Source: Burkholderiales bacterium (lineage in GTDB: Bacteria > Pseudomonadota > Gammaproteobacteria > Burkholderiales > Burkholderiaceae). Taken from it: DNA of 34,742 bases. The DNA lies in NCBI GenBank assembly GCA_018971155.1, contig JAGXBI010000003.1:1-34742 (forward strand), in the 5' to 3' direction. Position 1 is the stretch's first letter. Every line of letters starts with the position of its first letter. A program made the translations under genes and the position numbers. A model generated the notes under the pieces. That model worked only from the letters and a program-made list of their open reading frames with translations. It was not told where the DNA came from and did not search any database. Positions 28,012 to 34,742 of this stretch are shown one piece after another.

Positions 28012-28749
28012 TCAGGACGGGGTGCCGGCCTCCGGGCCGGCAGCAGGGGCCTCGCGCCAGACGCAGGTGCCCTTGATGCTTTTATCGAGTTCGTCGAGCA
28101 GTCCGTCGTGCAGGGCTTGCTCTTCGCCGCTGGCGGCCAGCACGGGCAGTTCGATCTGGTGCAGCGCGACGCGGGTGTTGTGGGACTCGCCGCTGTCGGC
28201 GGAAGCATCCATCAGATCGATCACCAGGCTTTCCTGGCCGCGCGTCATGGCCAGATAGACCTCGGCGAGCAGTTCGGCATCGAGCAGCGCGCCATGCAAC
28301 GTGCGGTGCGCATTGCTCACGCCCAGGCGCTCGCACAGGGCGTCGAGCGAGTTGCGCTTGCCGGGGAACATTTCGCGGGCTTGCAGCAGTGTGTCGATCA
28401 GGCCGTCGCAATGGCTCATGAAGCTTGGCAGGCCGAGCCGCTCGAATTCGGCGTCGAAGAAACCGAGGTCGAAGGCTGCGTTGTGAATGATGATTTCGGC
28501 GCCACCGATATAGTCGCGCAATTCATCGACGATTTCGGCGAATTTGGGTTTGTCGCTGAGAAATTCGGTAGTCAGGCCATGCACGGCCAGCGCACCCGGG
28601 TCGCTGTCGCGCTCGGGATTGATGTAGTAGTGCAGATTGCGCCCGGTGAGGCGACGGTTGACGAGTTCGACGCAGCCGATTTCGAGGATGCGGTCGCCGG
28701 TCTTGGGGTTCAGTCCGGTGGTTTCAGTGTCGACGACGAGTTGGCGCAT
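28012..28749 (-). CDS. dnaQ: DNA polymerase III epsilon subunit, proofreading exonuclease
   Basis: A 245-residue DEDDh 3'-5' exonuclease that proofreads for the replicative polymerase. The catalytic residues are D7 and E9 (VDTETTG), D94 (HNAAFDLGFFD) and H152 plus D157 (HGALLDAELL). The roughly 65-residue C-terminal tail would bind the DnaE polymerase subunit. It is the last gene of the methyltransferase-rnhA-dnaQ run, 17 nt after the rnhA stop. The rnhA-dnaQ neighbourhood is widespread in proteobacteria. Confidence 0.96.
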   Translation of the reverse strand: MRQLVVDTETTGLNPKTGDRILEIGCVELVNRRLTGRNLHYYINPERDSDPGALAVHGLTTEFLSDKPKFAEIVDELRDYIGGAEIIIHNAAFDLGFFDAEFERLGLPSFMSHCDGLIDTLLQAREMFPGKRNSLDALCERLGVSNAHRTLHGALLDAELLAEVYLAMTRGQESLVIDLMDASADSGESHNTRVALHQIELPVLAASGEEQALHDGLLDELDKSIKGTCVWREAPAAGPEAGTPS

Positions 28750-28766
28750 GGCGTGAAGTCCGAAGT

Positions 28767-29210
28767 TCAGTTTTGGAGGGTGGCGACGCCGCGATTGGCG
28801 AGCTGGTCGGCACGCTCATTGCCGTCATGACCGGCATGGCCCTTGACCCAGCGCCATTCGATCTGGTGCTGCTGGCTGACCCGGTCGAGCTCCTGCCAGA
28901 GATCGGCGTTTTTCACCGGCGCCTTGGCCGCGGTTTTCCAGCCGCGCAGCTTCCAGCCGTGAATCCATTCGCTGATGCCCTTTTGCACGTATTGCGAATC
29001 GGTGTGCAGCACGACGTGGCAACGACGGTTGAGCGCCTCGAGCGCGCGGATGACCGCGAGCAATTCCATGCGGTTGTTGGTGGTGAGGGGTTCGCCGCCG
29101 AATAATTCCTTTTCGGTGGCGCCGGAGCGCAGCAGGGCGCCCCAGCCGCCGGGGCCTGGATTTCCCTTGCAGGCGCCGTCGGTGAAAATTTCTACGTGAG
29201 GCAGGGTCAT
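28767..29210 (-). CDS. rnhA: Ribonuclease HI
   Basis: A 147-residue RNase HI that degrades the RNA strand of RNA-DNA hybrids. The two-metal carboxylates are D11 ([16 protein letters not shown]), E49 ([10 protein letters not shown]), D71 (HTDSQYV) and D135 (GNERADQLA), with the flexible-loop histidine in KGHAGHDGN. The basic handle [20 protein letters not shown] is present. The start shares an ATGA overlap with the upstream methyltransferase stop, so it is translationally coupled. A longer in-frame extension upstream is antisense through the methyltransferase and was rejected. Confidence 0.97.
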   Translation of the reverse strand: MTLPHVEIFTDGACKGNPGPGGWGALLRSGATEKELFGGEPLTTNNRMELLAVIRALEALNRRCHVVLHTDSQYVQKGISEWIHGWKLRGWKTAAKAPVKNADLWQELDRVSQQHQIEWRWVKGHAGHDGNERADQLANRGVATLQN

Positions 29211-30043
29211 GAATCGGGGTGGTCGCGGTGTGTCGTGGTGGGTGTGGCAACCGGCTTGAGCTCCGGCTGGAGGCTGAGTATACGCTTGCGCACCCGGCCG
29301 ACCAAACGCATGCCGCGCACGCGCTTGACCGCGCGCACGCCATAGACGCCGCCGAAGATTGGCCACCAGCGGTCGCCCGCGGCCTCGAGGAACGAGAAGC
29401 GCGCCAGCCAATGTTCGCGCCGCATGGGGGGGCGATAGCAGCCGAAGCGGCCGCGGTCGAGATCGAAGCCCAGCAGCTTGAGCCAGTCCTTGAGACGGGT
29501 AAAGGCGATCAGGTCGACCGGCTGCGGCAGGAACGGCTTGCCGCTCAGGCGCGCCAGTTGTTCGCGCGCGCCCCACAGGCTCAGATTGTTGAAGCCGGTG
29601 ATGATGATTTGCCCTTCGGGCACCAGCACCCGGCAGACCTCGCGCAGGATGTCGTGCGGATTCTCGGTGAATTCGAGCACGTGCGGCAGTACCGCCAGAT
29701 CGATGCTCTGGGTCGCGATGGGCAATTCGTCGAAGCGGCTGATGAGCACGTCGCGCGCGGGGCGCGCATGATGCGCGTGGGTATGGCCGGGATTGGCCGG
29801 CGCGCGGACCTCGACCGGCGCGGGCGCCGGCCGCTGCCGCGGACGAAACGGCAGCACCAGGCCGCGATAGGGCATGCGGTTTTCGCGCAGCGCGTCGAGC
29901 TCCGGCAGGCCGAGTTGAAGCGCGTGATAGCCGAATACATCGCCGACCCAATGATCGAACTGGGCCTGCTCCCACGCCATCACGTAGCGGCCCGGCGGAG
30001 AGTCAAGCCAGGCGGGCCAGTCTATAATCGGTGCATCGGACAT
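29207..30043 (-). CDS. SAM-dependent class I methyltransferase
   Basis: A 278-residue protein that resembles the methyltransferase encoded between gloB and rnhA in many betaproteobacteria. The central part has [20 protein letters not shown], then [20 protein letters not shown], the Methyltransf_11-type motifs around residues 105-150. The usual N-terminal glycine-rich SAM loop is degenerate: a Pro/His/Arg-rich stretch ([20 protein letters not shown]) stands near residues 68-90. The substrate is unknown. ATG 30043 is only 12 nt from the divergent gloB start, so its promoter lies inside gloB. Confidence 0.85.
   Translation of the reverse strand: MSDAPIIDWPAWLDSPPGRYVMAWEQAQFDHWVGDVFGYHALQLGLPELDALRENRMPYRGLVLPFRPRQRPAPAPVEVRAPANPGHTHAHHARPARDVLISRFDELPIATQSIDLAVLPHVLEFTENPHDILREVCRVLVPEGQIIITGFNNLSLWGAREQLARLSGKPFLPQPVDLIAFTRLKDWLKLLGFDLDRGRFGCYRPPMRREHWLARFSFLEAAGDRWWPIFGGVYGVRAVKRVRGMRLVGRVRKRILSLQPELKPVATPTTTHRDHPDS
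30023..30028 (+). promoter_or_regulatory. Perfect -10 hexamer for gloB
   Basis: TATAAT is a perfect -10 consensus, lying inside the start of the divergent methyltransferase gene and about 28-31 nt before gloB. No good -35 is visible at 16-18 bp. GGTGGGTAG before the ATG is the likely ribosome-binding site. Confidence 0.5.
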
Positions 30044-30058
30044 ATTGGTGGGTAGATG

Positions 30059-30850
30059 ATGGCTGCATTGAGCGTGGTGCCGATCCCGGCATTTCAGGAC
30101 AACTATATCTGGTTGTTGAGCAACGGGGCCGAGGCGGTCGTGGTGGATCCGGGCGCGAGCCAGCCGGTGCTCGACTATCTGCACGCCCATCGTCTTGAAC
30201 TATCCGCTATTTTACTGACACATCATCACGGCGATCACGTCGGCGGCGTGGCCGAGTTGCTCGCGCATGGCAAAGTGCCGGTGTATGGGCCGGCGGCCGA
30301 GTCGATTGCCTCGGTGGATCATCCGCTGGACGACGGCGAGCAAGTTGCACTCGACGCGCCGCGCCTGTTGTTCGACGTGATCAGTGTACCCGGTCACACG
30401 CGCGGCCACATTGCCTATTGGATGGCCGGGCACGATGGCCAGGCGCCGCGGCTGTTCTGTGGCGACACGCTGTTCGCCAGCGGTTGCGGGCGCCTGTTCG
30501 AAGGCTCGCCGGCGCAGATGCTGGCTTCGCTCGACCGGCTTGCCGCACTGCCCGGCGACACGCGCGTGCATTGCGCGCACGAGTACACGATGTCGAATAT
30601 CCGCTTTGCGCTGGCATGCGAGCCGGATAACGCTGCGCTGCGCACCTGGCGGGACGAGGCCGCGCGTTTGCGCGAGGCCGGCCTGCCCACGGTGCCGACC
30701 ACGCTCGCTCACGAGTTGGCGGTCAATCCGTTTTTACGCAGCGACGCGCCGCAGGTGCGTGAAGCCGCCATCTCCCAGGCGGGCCAGGCGTCGTTGGACC
30801 GACTCGGTGTCTTCGCCGCGATTCGGGCATGGAAAGACGGTTTTCGCTAG
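30059..30850 (+). CDS. gloB: Hydroxyacylglutathione hydrolase (glyoxalase II)
   Basis: A 263-residue metallo-beta-lactamase-fold enzyme hydrolysing S-lactoylglutathione in methylglyoxal detoxification. The metal motif THHHGDH gives H55, H57, D59 and H60. Further ligands are in VPGHTRGH and LFCGDTLFASGCGRLFEG, and CAHEYTMSNIRFAL is the glutathione-site region. The C-terminal helical part is present, so it is full length. ATG 30056, one codon upstream, is equally possible. It is divergent from the methyltransferase and followed by mltD. Confidence 0.96.
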   Translation: MAALSVVPIPAFQDNYIWLLSNGAEAVVVDPGASQPVLDYLHAHRLELSAILLTHHHGDHVGGVAELLAHGKVPVYGPAAESIASVDHPLDDGEQVALDAPRLLFDVISVPGHTRGHIAYWMAGHDGQAPRLFCGDTLFASGCGRLFEGSPAQMLASLDRLAALPGDTRVHCAHEYTMSNIRFALACEPDNAALRTWRDEAARLREAGLPTVPTTLAHELAVNPFLRSDAPQVREAAISQAGQASLDRLGVFAAIRAWKDGFR

Positions 30851-30874
30851 CCGGAGTTCCTAGGGGATTGCCCT

Positions 30875-30903
30875 TAATTTTGGCCAAAAATGCATCAAAA
30901 TTA
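30875..30903. repeat. AT-rich inverted repeat before the mltD promoter
   Basis: TAATTTTG and CAAAATTA form a perfect 8-bp dyad with a 13-nt spacer that itself contains TTGGCCAA. It lies 12 bp before the -35. No T-tract follows, so a terminator for gloB is unlikely; a regulator site or UP-like element is possible. Confidence 0.45.
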
Positions 30904-30914
30904 GGCAAAAATGG

Positions 30915-30943
30915 TTGACGCGCAAGAGGGGTTTCCTTACCAT
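30915..30943 (+). promoter_or_regulatory. Sigma-70 promoter of mltD
   Basis: -35 TTGACG and -10 TACCAT are separated by exactly 17 bp and lie 45-75 nt before the mltD ATG. The -35 matches five of six bases and the -10 four of six. Confidence 0.6.
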
Positions 30944-30988
30944 CCTTGAAATTTTCCAGTAAGAAGCCGTCATCATTGAGAACAATCA

Positions 30989-32716
30989 ATGCGTCTTATC
31001 GTTAGCCTGCTACTGACGCTGGTATTGGCAGCGTGTGCTAGCGCGCCGCCCGGTTCCGGCGCTTCAACAGCGCAAAGCAATACTTCCTCCGCTTCGGCTC
31101 TCTCCAGTTCTTCCAAACAGCAAGTTTCCAGCGACCAGACGATCGACGTCGACAAGGACTCGCTCGATAATCTGTCGTACGGCGATCACCAGGACAACGA
31201 TCTATGGAGCCGCATCCGCCGCGGCTTTGCGATCCCCGATCTGGACAGCCCGCTGGTGCAGGAACGCACCGCGTGGTATGCGTCGCGCCCCGAGTACGTG
31301 GAGCGCATGGTCAACCGCTCGAGCCGCTATCTGTTCCATATCGTCGAGGAACTCGAGAAGCGTCACATGCCGACCGAGCTGGCGCTGCTGCCGTTCGTCG
31401 AGAGCGCCTACAATCCCCAGGCGCTGTCCACGGCCAAGGCCGCGGGGATGTGGCAGTTCATCCCGAGCACCGGCAAGACCTACAACCTCAAGCAGAACAT
31501 GTTCAGCGACGAGCGCCGCGACGTGGTTGCCTCGACCGACGCAGCGCTCGACTATCTGTCGAACCTGCACGACATGTTCGGCGACTGGTACCTTGCGCTG
31601 GCCGCCTACAATTGGGGCGAGGGCAACGTGCAGCGCGCGATCGCGCGCAACCAGGCGCAAGGCCTGCCGACCGACTACCAGAGCCTGCGCCTGCCTACCG
31701 AGACGCGCGACTACGTGCCGAAGCTGCAGGCGATCAAGAACATCATCGAGCATCCCGCGCTCTATGACGTGAAGCTGCCCGAAATTCCGAACCACCCCTA
31801 TTTCGTCAGTGTGACGACTTCGCACGATATCGACGTGGCGCTGGCGGCGCGCCTGGCCGACCTGCCGCTGAGCGAGTTTCGGGCGCTCAATCCGGCGTTC
31901 AAGAAGCCCGTGATCCTGGGCGCGACGAAATCGAAAATTCTGCTGCCGTTCGACAACGCCGACATCTTCGCGAAGCAGCTCAAGAGCTACAAGAAGCCAT
32001 TATCGAGCTGGACCACCTATACGCTGAAACAAGCCGAGTCGCCTGAGGCAATCGCCAAGCGGCTGGGCGTGGAAGCATCGACGATCCGCTCGGTCAACGG
32101 CATTCCGCCGCGATTCCGCATGAAAGCGGGGTCGACCATCCTGGTGCCGCGCACCGGCGAGGATGACAGGGACATCAGCTCGACCGTGGCCGACAATGCC
32201 GTGCTGGCGCTGGAGCCCGAGGTGCCGCCGATGCGCACGCTCTCCGTGCGGGTCAGGCGCGGGGACTCGTTGAGCTCACTGGCGCGCCGCTACGGCGTCA
32301 GCGAAATCGACGTGAAGCGCTGGAATCGCCTGCGCGGCAACGGCTTGCGTGCCGGGCAGGCCCTGGTGCTGCATGTGCGCCAGCGCGACGAACGGCGCGT
32401 CGCGGTAGCCGCACGCGAGTCGCGTCCTGCGCCGACCCGCCCCCAGGTGGCCAAACGTGAGGTGGCCAAACGCGAGGTCGCCCGGCGGGCGCCAAAGCGC
32501 GCGCTCGCAAAGCGCGAGGTGGCCAAACGTGAAGTCGCCGTGCGTCGCACGGTCAAGCAGACGAAGGTAAAGGAAGTAGCCAGCAGGGAAGGCAGCAGAC
32601 ATGGCGCGCCGGCGGTGAGCGCCAGGGAGAAAGATCGGAAGGCGACCGCCAAGCGCGCTGTGGCTGACAGATCCAAACGTCGCTTCGAGAAAACGTTGCG
32701 AACTGCGGAGCGCTGA
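30989..32716 (+). CDS. mltD: Membrane-bound lytic murein transglycosylase D
   Basis: A 575-residue lipoprotein that cleaves peptidoglycan glycan strands. The signal MRLIVSLLLTLVLAAC gives a lipobox with acylated C16. The SLT domain (about residues 115-250) has the catalytic E138 in LLPFVESAYNP, then GMWQFIPSTG and LALAAYNWGEGNVQRAI. Two LysM domains follow, about 343-388 and 417-462 (LSVRVRRGDSLSSLARRYGV). The last 110 residues form an unusual Lys/Arg-rich tail with VAKRE repeats. The start follows a good promoter. A strong terminator closes the gene. Confidence 0.95.
   Translation: MRLIVSLLLTLVLAACASAPPGSGASTAQSNTSSASALSSSSKQQVSSDQTIDVDKDSLDNLSYGDHQDNDLWSRIRRGFAIPDLDSPLVQERTAWYASRPEYVERMVNRSSRYLFHIVEELEKRHMPTELALLPFVESAYNPQALSTAKAAGMWQFIPSTGKTYNLKQNMFSDERRDVVASTDAALDYLSNLHDMFGDWYLALAAYNWGEGNVQRAIARNQAQGLPTDYQSLRLPTETRDYVPKLQAIKNIIEHPALYDVKLPEIPNHPYFVSVTTSHDIDVALAARLADLPLSEFRALNPAFKKPVILGATKSKILLPFDNADIFAKQLKSYKKPLSSWTTYTLKQAESPEAIAKRLGVEASTIRSVNGIPPRFRMKAGSTILVPRTGEDDRDISSTVADNAVLALEPEVPPMRTLSVRVRRGDSLSSLARRYGVSEIDVKRWNRLRGNGLRAGQALVLHVRQRDERRVAVAARESRPAPTRPQVAKREVAKREVARRAPKRALAKREVAKREVAVRRTVKQTKVKEVASREGSRHGAPAVSAREKDRKATAKRAVADRSKRRFEKTLRTAER
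32447..32533 (+). repeat. 15-bp imperfect repeats encoding VAKRE in the MltD tail
   Basis: Units of 15 bp such as GTGGCCAAACGTGAG occur at 32447-32461, 32462-32476, 32504-32518 (diverged) and 32519-32533. They encode VAKRE at residues 487-491, 492-496, 506-510 (LAKRE) and 511-515, with degenerate units between. The near-identity of the DNA suggests recent slippage-driven expansion. Confidence 0.85.
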
Positions 32717-32742
32717 TCTGCGTGATACTGCGCATCGGATTG

Positions 32743-32772
32743 AACGCCGCGGCTTGTCCGCGGCGTTTTTTT
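32743..32772 (+). terminator. Rho-independent terminator after mltD
   Basis: AACGCCGCGG and CCGCGGCGTT pair over 10 bp around CTTGT, with a T-run to 32772. It lies 26 nt past the mltD stop. Confidence 0.93.
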
Positions 32773-32818
32773 ATGTGCGCGCACGGTCGCGTCGCGGCCG
32801 CGGGGTTGGCGGTAAGAT

Positions 32819-32842
32819 GCTCGTAAGCTCGTAAGCTCGTCA
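32819..32842 (+). repeat. 8-bp tandem repeat upstream of prpE
   Basis: GCTCGTAA occurs twice in direct tandem and a third copy reads GCTCGTCA. The array lies 45-68 nt before the prpE ATG, in or near its promoter. Confidence 0.85.
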
Positions 32843-32886
32843 GCGCAGACTGCGTGTCATATCGATCACAAAAATGGAGGAGACAC

Positions 32887-34742
32887 ATGGGTGCCTACCA
32901 CGATTTTTACACCCGCTCGCTAACCGATCGCGATGGATTCTGGCGCGAGCAGGCCGGCCTGATCGAATGGCAAACCCCCTTTTCCGAAGTCCTCGACTAC
33001 AGCCGTCCGCCCTTTGCGCGCTGGTTCGTGGGCGGTCGCACCAATCTGTGCCATAACGCCGTGGACCGGCATCTGGGCGCGCGCGCTGCGCAACCCGCGC
33101 TGATCTGGGTCTCGAGCGAAACCGGGCAGGAGCAGGTGTACGACTTCGCCGCGCTGCATGCCGAGGTCAACTGCATGGCGGCGATCATGCAGGCGCAGGG
33201 CGTCGGACGCGGCGATCGCGTGCTGATCTACATGCCGATGATTCCGCAAGCCTGCTTCGCGATGCTGGCCTGTGCGCGGCTCGGCGCGATCCATGCGGTG
33301 GTGTTTGGCGGCTTTGCCGCGGCCAACCTGGCGTCGCGCATCGACGACGTGGCACCCAAGGTGATCGTGTCGGCCGATGCCGGCTCGCGCAACGGCAAAG
33401 TCGTTCCCTACAAACCGCTGCTCGACGAGGGGATCGAGCTGGCCGCGGCCAAACCCGAGCGCGTGCTGCTGGTGGACCGCGGCCTGGCGCCGATGGCGCA
33501 TGTGGCGGGGCGCGATCTGGACTACGCCGCCTTGCGCGGGCAATATCTCGGCGCCGAGGTGCCGTGCGCCTGGCTGGAATCGAGCGAGCCGTCTTATGTG
33601 CTGCACACTTCCGGGACCACCGGCAAGCCCAAAGGCGTGCAGCGCGACACCGGGGGTTACGCGGTGGCGCTGGCCGCTTCAATGAAGGCGATTTTCTGCG
33701 GCCGGCCCGGCGACACGATGTTTACCGCTTCGGATATCGGCTGGGTGGTCGGGCACAGCTACATCGTCTATGGCCCGCTGATCGCCGGCATGGCGACGGT
33801 GATGTACGAAGGCACGCCGGTGCGGCCGGATGGCGGGGTGTGGTGGCGCATCGCCGAGCGGCATAAGGTCAATATCATGTTCTCGGCGCCGACCGCGATT
33901 CGGATGCTGAAAAAGCAGGATCCGGCCTACCTCACCCAATATGACCTGTCGCACCTGCAGCGGGTTTTTCTGGCGGGCGAACCGCTGGACGAGCCGACCG
34001 CGCACTGGATCAACGAGGGCATCGGCAAGCCGATCCTGGACAACTACTGGCAAACCGAGACGGGCTGGCCGATCCTGGCGCTGGCGCGCGGAGTCGAGCC
34101 GGATCTGCCGGGTAAATATGGCTCGCCGGGGCTGCCGGTGTTCGGCTACGACGTGCGGCTGGTCAACGAGGCCACCGGCCAGGATTGCGGGGCCAACGAA
34201 AAGGGCGTGCTGGCGATCGCCGGGCCGTTGCCGCCCGGGTGCATGAGCACGCTGTGGCACGACGACGAGCGCTTCGTCAAGACGTATTGGTCGACCGTGC
34301 CGGATCGGCTGCTGTATTCCAGTTTCGACTGGGGCATGCGCGACGACGACGGTTACTATTTCATTCTGGGGCGCACCGACGACGTGATCAACGTGGCGGG
34401 GCACCGGCTCGGCACGCGTGAGATCGAGGAGAGTCTTGCCAGCCATCCCGAGGTCGCCGAGGTAGCGGTGGTCGGCGTGAGCGATGCGCTCAAGGGGCAG
34501 GTAGCGATGGCCTTCGCGGTAGTGCGGCATGCCGAGCGGGTCGCCACGCCGGCCGATTGCCAGGCGCTGGAAGGTGAATTGATGCGGCTGGTGGAGCGCC
34601 AACTGGGCGGCATTGCACGGCCGGCGCGCATTCGCTTCGTCACGCTGCTGCCCAAGACACGCTCGGGCAAATTGCTGCGCCGCGCCATCCAGGCCATTTG
34701 CGAGGGGCGGCACACCGGGGAGCTGGTGACGATCGAGGATCC
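32887..34742 (+). CDS. prpE: Propionyl-CoA synthetase (3' end cut by window)
   Basis: At least 618 residues of an ANL-superfamily acyl-CoA synthetase that activates propionate with ATP and CoA. The N-terminal FARWFVGGRTNLCHNAVDRH is characteristic of PrpE rather than acetyl-CoA synthetase. The AMP-binding P-loop is TSGTTGKPKG (from T241), followed by VQRDTGGYAVAL; the DNYWQTETGWP and LGRTDDVINVAGHRLGTREI core motifs are intact. The catalytic and acetylatable lysine is K595 in SGKLLRR. PrpE is normally about 630 residues, so only the last few codons are missing. GGAGGAGA precedes the ATG. No prpB, prpC or acnD is in view, so it appears not to be in a methylcitrate operon on this side. Confidence 0.94.
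   Translation, partial: MGAYHDFYTRSLTDRDGFWREQAGLIEWQTPFSEVLDYSRPPFARWFVGGRTNLCHNAVDRHLGARAAQPALIWVSSETGQEQVYDFAALHAEVNCMAAIMQAQGVGRGDRVLIYMPMIPQACFAMLACARLGAIHAVVFGGFAAANLASRIDDVAPKVIVSADAGSRNGKVVPYKPLLDEGIELAAAKPERVLLVDRGLAPMAHVAGRDLDYAALRGQYLGAEVPCAWLESSEPSYVLHTSGTTGKPKGVQRDTGGYAVALAASMKAIFCGRPGDTMFTASDIGWVVGHSYIVYGPLIAGMATVMYEGTPVRPDGGVWWRIAERHKVNIMFSAPTAIRMLKKQDPAYLTQYDLSHLQRVFLAGEPLDEPTAHWINEGIGKPILDNYWQTETGWPILALARGVEPDLPGKYGSPGLPVFGYDVRLVNEATGQDCGANEKGVLAIAGPLPPGCMSTLWHDDERFVKTYWSTVPDRLLYSSFDWGMRDDDGYYFILGRTDDVINVAGHRLGTREIEESLASHPEVAEVAVVGVSDALKGQVAMAFAVVRHAERVATPADCQALEGELMRLVERQLGGIARPARIRFVTLLPKTRSGKLLRRAIQAICEGRHTGELVTIED

Noticed and set aside
27991-28014. Hairpin at the 3' end of dnaQ (TGAGC-TTGC-GCTCA)
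   Set aside because: On the minus strand it is followed by GCCGTAAAAAG, not a T-run, and the outer stem has a bulge, so it is not a convincing terminator.

Overview
The window looks like a chromosomal stretch of a high-GC betaproteobacterium, most likely Burkholderiaceae (Burkholderia, Paraburkholderia or Pandoraea type). The evidence is the imuB-dnaE2 cassette, a DUF4148 protein, and the block tRNA-Val / dnaQ / rnhA / methyltransferase / gloB / mltD, an order I recall from that family. I see no integrase, transposase, phage gene, CRISPR array or rRNA. All identifications rest on motif and family recognition by eye; no database search was run.

Layout. (1) 1-3294: the 3' end of imuB and complete dnaE2, the SOS mutagenic polymerase module. 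(2) 3291-5857: a split-barrel FMN-type protein and a GST with overlapping start and stop codons, divergent from a LysR regulator across a palindrome-rich gap. (3) 5859-13287: nitrate assimilation, with nirB-nirD-nasA on the minus strand and a divergent NarK/NasA-type nitrate transporter. (4) 13385-17242: a strong terminator, a YhhS-like MFS transporter, a small secreted protein of unknown function, and a DUF3311 / sodium:solute symporter pair closed by a terminator. (5) 17383-21308: a tight operon of an IclR regulator, a polar amino acid ABC transporter (binding protein, permease, ATPase) and a HutG-type formimidoylglutamase. (6) 21482-26491: a metabolite MFS transporter with a possible leader peptide, an IclR regulator, and a divergent 782-residue self-sufficient cytochrome P450 of CYP116B architecture. 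(7) 26682-32772: DUF4148 protein, hemolysin III-family membrane protein, tRNA-Val(CAC), dnaQ, rnhA, a SAM methyltransferase, gloB and mltD. (8) From 32887: propionyl-CoA synthetase prpE, cut by the window end.

How the parts work together. Region 3 forms a pathway: nitrate uptake, nitrate to nitrite (NasA), nitrite to ammonium (NirBD). Region 5 reads as one transcription unit coupling uptake of an amino-acid-like solute to hydrolysis of formimidoylglutamate, without the upper histidine-degradation genes in view. Region 6 pairs a one-polypeptide monooxygenase with a regulator and a possible transporter.

The best candidates for something not well described are the IclR-ABC-hutG unit (possible formimidoylglutamate scavenging), the CYP116B-like P450 with its arrayed operator sequences, and several strong palindromes next to regulators. 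I did not find a system that is clearly unprecedented.
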